Source of the DNA: JBOHNM01 sp050730675
Lineage (GTDB): Bacteria; Planctomycetota; Phycisphaerae; Phycisphaerales; UBA1924
Direction: 5' to 3'
Length of the DNA stretch: 10,009 nt
Assembly: GCA_050730675.1 (NCBI GenBank)
Contig: JBOHNM010000152.1
Span: 1 to 10,009, forward strand
In this document: positions 6,776 to 10,009 of the stretch, one piece after another
Position numbering within the stretch: position 1 is the stretch's first letter
Layout: each line of letters begins with the position of its first letter
Position numbers and translations under genes: made by a program
Notes under the pieces: model-generated
Database searches by the model: none
The model's input: the letters and a program-made list of their open reading frames with translations, nothing else
Told to the model about the DNA's origin: nothing

Positions 6776-8557
6776 CTACTCCGCACGCTTCGTCGCCGCC
6801 ATGCGCCCCGGCCGGTTCCCCTCGATGTGCCGCTCGTAGTACTTCAGGTCCCACAGCCCCAGCACCCCGTCATCACCGACCGACGCCAGGTACCGCCCGT
6901 CGGAGCTGAAGAACACCGACCGCACCACCCCCGCGTGCCCCGTCAGCGTCACCAGCACGCGCCGCTCCGCCGCGTCGTAGATCTTGATCGTCCCGTCGTA
7001 GCAGCACGCCGCCAGCAGCGCCCCGTCGGGCGAGAACGACACGCCCGACACCAGCCGGTCGTGCCCCTTCAGCGTGCCGATCGCCTTCTTCTCCACCGCA
7101 TCGACCAGCACCACGCTCCCGTCCCAGTTCCCCACCGCCACCGTGCGGTTGTCCGGCGCGAACCCCACCACCCACGGCCGCGTCCCCGCTGGCACAGATC
7201 CGAGGTCCTCGTTCTTCTTGATGTTGAACAGATGCACCCCGCCCGTATCCGGCGTCGCCGCCGCCAGCTCACCCGAGGGCGAAACCGCCAGCGTCCCCGG
7301 CACCGCGCCCATCCGGTCGAACGTCTTGCGCAGCCGCCCGTCGGTCTCGTAGATCCGCACGTACCGGTCCATATTCCCCGCGATCACCGCGTTGTCGGGC
7401 AAAAACCTCACGCACGTCAACGTGTTGCCGATCCGCTCGGTCTGCGGGCTCTCCACCCGCAGCACCCGCTCGCCGGTCTGGCGGTTCCACACCAGCAGCA
7501 GCCCCGTCTTGTCCCCCGCCGCCACCAGCGTGCCATCCGGTGAGAGGTCCACCGTCTGCGCCTCGGTCGAGAGCCCCTCGAACCGCCGCGTGATCTCCCC
7601 CGTCTTCGCATCCATCAGCCGGATCAGCGGGTCAAACCCCGCCACCGCCACAAATTTGCCGTCGGCCGACCACGCCGGCTCCAGCAGCCGCCCGCCCGTG
7701 GGGTACAGCTTCCGCATCGCCGCCCCCGGCCGCGTCTCCCAGATCCGAACCACGCCCGTGTTGTCCGAAGTCAGCAGGCTCTTGCTGTCCGGCGATGCAA
7801 CCACCCTCGCCGTGTCCCCCGCGTGCGCCACCAGCGACCGCAGCTTGGTCTTCCCGTCCGCCGACCAGATATCGACGCTGAACCATCCCCCCACCACGAA
7901 CGCCGAGCCGTCGGGCAGCCACATCACCTCGGGGATCGGCGTCGCATCTGAACTGAATTCCGCCAGCACCTTTCCTTCCAAATCAACCAGCCTCGCCAGG
8001 CGATCGAGCGTGCTCACCACCAGTTGCTGTCCGTCGGGTGAAATCGCCGCGCTGTACGGCGCTCCCCCCGGCACTCGCACCGTCGCCACAAGCCGCCCCT
8101 CCGGCAGGCTGTAGACCAGCACCCGCCCCGTCTCGATCGCCACCGCCATCAGCGATCCGTCCGGCGTGATCGACACATCCCGCACCCGCGCACCCGCCGG
8201 CGCCAGTTCCTTCGCTTCCGCCACGCCGCGACGCCACATCGTCAATTGACCGCTCTCGTCGCCGCGCACCACCACGCCCGTCGGCGAGGCCCCCGAAACA
8301 ACGTTGTACGTCCCCGTGCCGACCTTCACCGGCTCGGCCGGCTCGGTCCACGGCGCGTGGTACGTCCGCACCTCACCCCCCGGGCCAAAAACGATCAGCG
8401 TCTCCTCGTCCAGGAACTCGCACGCATACACCGTCGCCGCTCCCAGATCGAACGTCGCCGTGATCGTCCCCATCACCGGATCGATCACCACCAGCCTCGA
8501 TCCATCACAAACCGCGGCCGCTTTCCCCGACGGCGAGATCGTGGTGATCCCCCTCAC
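6776..8557 (-). CDS. WD40-repeat protein with 14 blades, N-terminus lost at a join
   Basis: The product is 593 residues from a GTG at 8557. I count about 14 WD40-like units of about 40 residues, enough for two seven-bladed propellers. Many carry a strand turn such as SPDG, TPDG, LPDG or SADG. The clearest are the last two: GHDRLVSGVSFSPDG...IKIYD (498-528) and GHAGVVRSVFFSSDG...GLWD (540-570). WD40 propellers are protein-interaction platforms. The tail LWDLKYYERHIEGN recalls planctomycete proteins where such propellers follow a Ser/Thr kinase and a membrane segment; that link is inference, as no kinase is present. The frame starts abruptly in blade 1 (GITTISPSG). The GTG has no proper ribosome binding site, and the DNA upstream is another gene's coding sequence on the opposite strand. 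I therefore regard the start as artificial and the gene as 5'-truncated. It ends 59 bp before the upstream ATG (6716) of the lectin gene. Confidence 0.85.
   Translation of the reverse strand: MRGITTISPSGKAAAVCDGSRLVVIDPVMGTITATFDLGAATVYACEFLDEETLIVFGPGGEVRTYHAPWTEPAEPVKVGTGTYNVVSGASPTGVVVRGDESGQLTMWRRGVAEAKELAPAGARVRDVSITPDGSLMAVAIETGRVLVYSLPEGRLVATVRVPGGAPYSAAISPDGQQLVVSTLDRLARLVDLEGKVLAEFSSDATPIPEVMWLPDGSAFVVGGWFSVDIWSADGKTKLRSLVAHAGDTARVVASPDSKSLLTSDNTGVVRIWETRPGAAMRKLYPTGGRLLEPAWSADGKFVAVAGFDPLIRLMDAKTGEITRRFEGLSTEAQTVDLSPDGTLVAAGDKTGLLLVWNRQTGERVLRVESPQTERIGNTLTCVRFLPDNAVIAGNMDRYVRIYETDGRLRKTFDRMGAVPGTLAVSPSGELAAATPDTGGVHLFNIKKNEDLGSVPAGTRPWVVGFAPDNRTVAVGNWDGSVVLVDAVEKKAIGTLKGHDRLVSGVSFSPDGALLAACCYDGTIKIYDAAERRVLVTLTGHAGVVRSVFFSSDGRYLASVGDDGVLGLWDLKYYERHIEGNRPGRMAATKRAE
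8532..8552. other. Junction between planctomycete-like and Rhizobiales-like DNA
   Basis: These 21 bases make sense in both neighbours. On the plus strand they encode GEIVVIP, which continues smoothly into the MFS transporter. On the minus strand they encode GITTISP, the first strand of WD40 blade 1. To the left, plus-strand reading is antisense of the WD40 gene; to the right, minus-strand WD40 homology ends. Both genes lack their N-termini here, as expected when two sequences sharing a short identical word are joined. Confidence 0.7.
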
Positions 8558-9908
8558 TGATTTTCTCAGCCGCGTGTTCTCGTTCCGCCGCTACATGATC
8601 GCGAGCGCCGCCTTGTTCGCCGTGTTCTCGGTCGCCTGCGCCTTTACCCACGATTTGCCCTCGATGATCGCGATGCGCGGATTGCAGGGCTTTGCCGGCG
8701 GCGTGCTGATCCCGATGGCGTTCACGCTGGTCTTGACCAAGCTGCCGAAATCGCAGCAGCCGGTAGGGCTGGCGCTGTTCGCGCTGTCCGTCACCTTTGC
8801 GCCCGCCATCGGCCCGACCATCGGCGGTTATCTCACCGAGAATTACGGCTGGCGCACCATCTTCTACGTCAACGTGATCCCGACCGCGGTCATGGTCGCG
8901 GCGCTCTATCTGACGCTGGAGCGGCAGCCGATGCAGCTCAAGCTGCTGAGAGAGGGCGACTGGGCCGGTATCTTCACGATGGCGATCGGCCTGTCGGCGT
9001 TGCAGACCGTGCTCGAGGAAGGCAACAAGGACGACTGGTTCGCCTCCCCGTTCATCCAGCGCCTCGCCGTGATCGCCTTCGTCAGCCTGGCGCTGTTCGT
9101 CTGGATCGAATTGACGGTGGAGAAGCCGCTGATCCGGCTGCGGCTTTTGAAGAGCCGAAATTTCGGCTTCGGCACCATTGCCCTGACGATGGTCGGCTTC
9201 GCGCTGTTCGGCTCGGTCTATATCCTGCCTGCCTATCTCGCCCAGGCCCAGGGCTACAATGCTGAGCAGATCGGCAACGTGCTGGCGTGGACGGGCCTGC
9301 CGCAACTGCTGTTGATCCCGCTGGTGCCGATACTGATGAAGCGCTTCGATACGCGCTATGTCGCCTTCACCGGCCTGGCGATCTTCGCCTATAGCTGCTT
9401 CATGAACACGGCGATGTCGCCGGACTATGCCGGCGACCAGCTCTTCATTCCCAACATCGTGCGCGCCATCGGCCAGGCCATGGTGCTGACGCCGCTGAGT
9501 TCGGTGACCACCGGCGATCTCGCGCCGCAGGATGCCGCCGCGGCTTCCGGCATCAGCAACATGCTGCGCAATCTCGGCGGCGCGATCGGCACCGCGGTGC
9601 TTGCCACCGTGATCACCAAGCGCGAACAGTTTCACTCCAACATCATCGGCCAGTCGGTGACGCTCGGCCGCGAGGAGGTGCGCAACCGGATCGCCCAGAC
9701 CACGGACTATTTCCTCGCCCACGGCGTCTCCGACCCCGCCACCGCGCACAAGCAGGCCATCGTCGCGCTCGGCAAGGCCGTCAAGCATCAGGCGCTGGTG
9801 ATGGGATTCAGCGACACCTTTGCGGTGATCGGCATCGTGCTGGTGGTGGCCGCGCTCGCCGTGTTGTTGACGCGCAAGGCCAAGGGCGCGGCGGCCGGCG
9901 CGCATTAA
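8532..9908 (+). CDS. DHA2-type MFS multidrug efflux transporter (EmrB/QacA-like), N-terminally truncated
   Basis: The transporter-like sequence has 458 residues beginning at GEIVVIPLTDFLSRVFSFRR. It resembles drug:proton antiporters of the 14-helix DHA2 family, inner-membrane exporters that often work with an EmrA-like adaptor. Visible marks include the loop 2-3 region (LTDFLSRVFSFRR, a degenerate motif A), RGLQGFAGGVLIP in helix 4, and the antiporter motif C APAIGPTIGGYL in helix 5, followed by ENYGWRTIFYVNVIP. There are further hydrophobic helices through to IGIVLVVAALAVLLT near the C-terminus. Full-length relatives have about 510-530 residues, so roughly 60 residues, with helix 1 and most of helix 2, are missing. 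The same frame is open back to ATG 8304, but that part is antisense of the WD40 gene and carries no membrane helix. No promoter or ribosome binding site is visible, so it is probably nonfunctional as it stands. Word choice is typical of Bradyrhizobium-like proteins. Confidence 0.88.
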   Translation, partial: GEIVVIPLTDFLSRVFSFRRYMIASAALFAVFSVACAFTHDLPSMIAMRGLQGFAGGVLIPMAFTLVLTKLPKSQQPVGLALFALSVTFAPAIGPTIGGYLTENYGWRTIFYVNVIPTAVMVAALYLTLERQPMQLKLLREGDWAGIFTMAIGLSALQTVLEEGNKDDWFASPFIQRLAVIAFVSLALFVWIELTVEKPLIRLRLLKSRNFGFGTIALTMVGFALFGSVYILPAYLAQAQGYNAEQIGNVLAWTGLPQLLLIPLVPILMKRFDTRYVAFTGLAIFAYSCFMNTAMSPDYAGDQLFIPNIVRAIGQAMVLTPLSSVTTGDLAPQDAAAASGISNMLRNLGGAIGTAVLATVITKREQFHSNIIGQSVTLGREEVRNRIAQTTDYFLAHGVSDPATAHKQAIVALGKAVKHQALVMGFSDTFAVIGIVLVVAALAVLLTRKAKGAAAGAH

Positions 9909-10009
9909 GTCCAAGCGGCCAGCGTCAGCGCCAATCAACGTCGAATGATTTCCGCTGGAAATGACCGAACAGGGCGGCCTGAGCAGGCATTGTTGCGCGC
10001 CCTTACCGC

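Noticed and set aside
8304..8531. An N-terminal extension of the transporter frame starting at ATG 8304
   Set aside because: These 76 codons are the reverse complement of WD40 coding sequence and contain no membrane segment. They do not represent the missing helices 1 and 2.
8505..9938. A 477-residue open frame on the minus strand antisense to the transporter
   Set aside because: It is rich in His, Asp, Arg and Gln without a recognisable fold, while the plus strand shows membrane helices and DHA2 motifs.
9909..10009. A possible terminator or gene after the transporter
   Set aside because: Only a 4-bp GCCT/AGGC stem with a 4-nt loop is visible, without a T-tract, and no coding sequence can be supported in the last 101 bases.

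Overview
The window reads as two unrelated pieces of bacterial DNA joined near position 8540. Positions 1 to about 8550 carry six genes, all on the minus strand, in a high-GC style that points to a planctomycete, most likely of the Phycisphaerales type. The pointers are a secreted lectin with a GC-type dockerin-like C-terminus, a 14-blade WD40 protein with a tail (LWDLKYYERHIEGN) resembling planctomycete WD40/protein kinase proteins, a very long secretin, and an anti-anti-sigma/anti-sigma pair. From about 8532 to the right edge, a plus-strand DHA2-type major facilitator transporter resembles Rhizobiales (Bradyrhizobium-like) proteins. These assignments come from recalled family features; no search was run.

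Layout, right to left in the direction of minus-strand transcription: a WD40 double-propeller protein cut at its N-terminus (6776-8557); a secreted C-type lectin/Ig-like/dockerin-like protein (5652-6701); an unrecognised acidic protein starting about 15 bp after the lectin gene (4587-5636); a 216-bp spacer with a plausible promoter and an inverted repeat; a 1155-residue secretin with signal peptide (903-4370) closed by a strong hairpin (852-878); then a small regulatory pair, a STAS-domain anti-anti-sigma factor (356-715) and the start of an RsbW-like GHKL anti-sigma kinase (1-274, running off the left edge).

The STAS and RsbW-like genes should work together as a partner-switching module. The lectin and the unknown gene may share a transcript. 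The secretin would form an outer-membrane pore, but no other secretion or pilus gene is in view. The WD40 and MFS genes both lose their N-termini at the same point, where the two coding sequences overlap on opposite strands over about 21 bp. That pattern fits a chimeric assembly join better than a natural locus, and it is the main caution for any reader. There are no RNA genes, CRISPR arrays, insertion sequences or gene-free stretches over 300 bp that I can see. I do not see convincing evidence of a new multi-gene system; the most novel material is the unknown protein and the long N-terminal region of the secretin.
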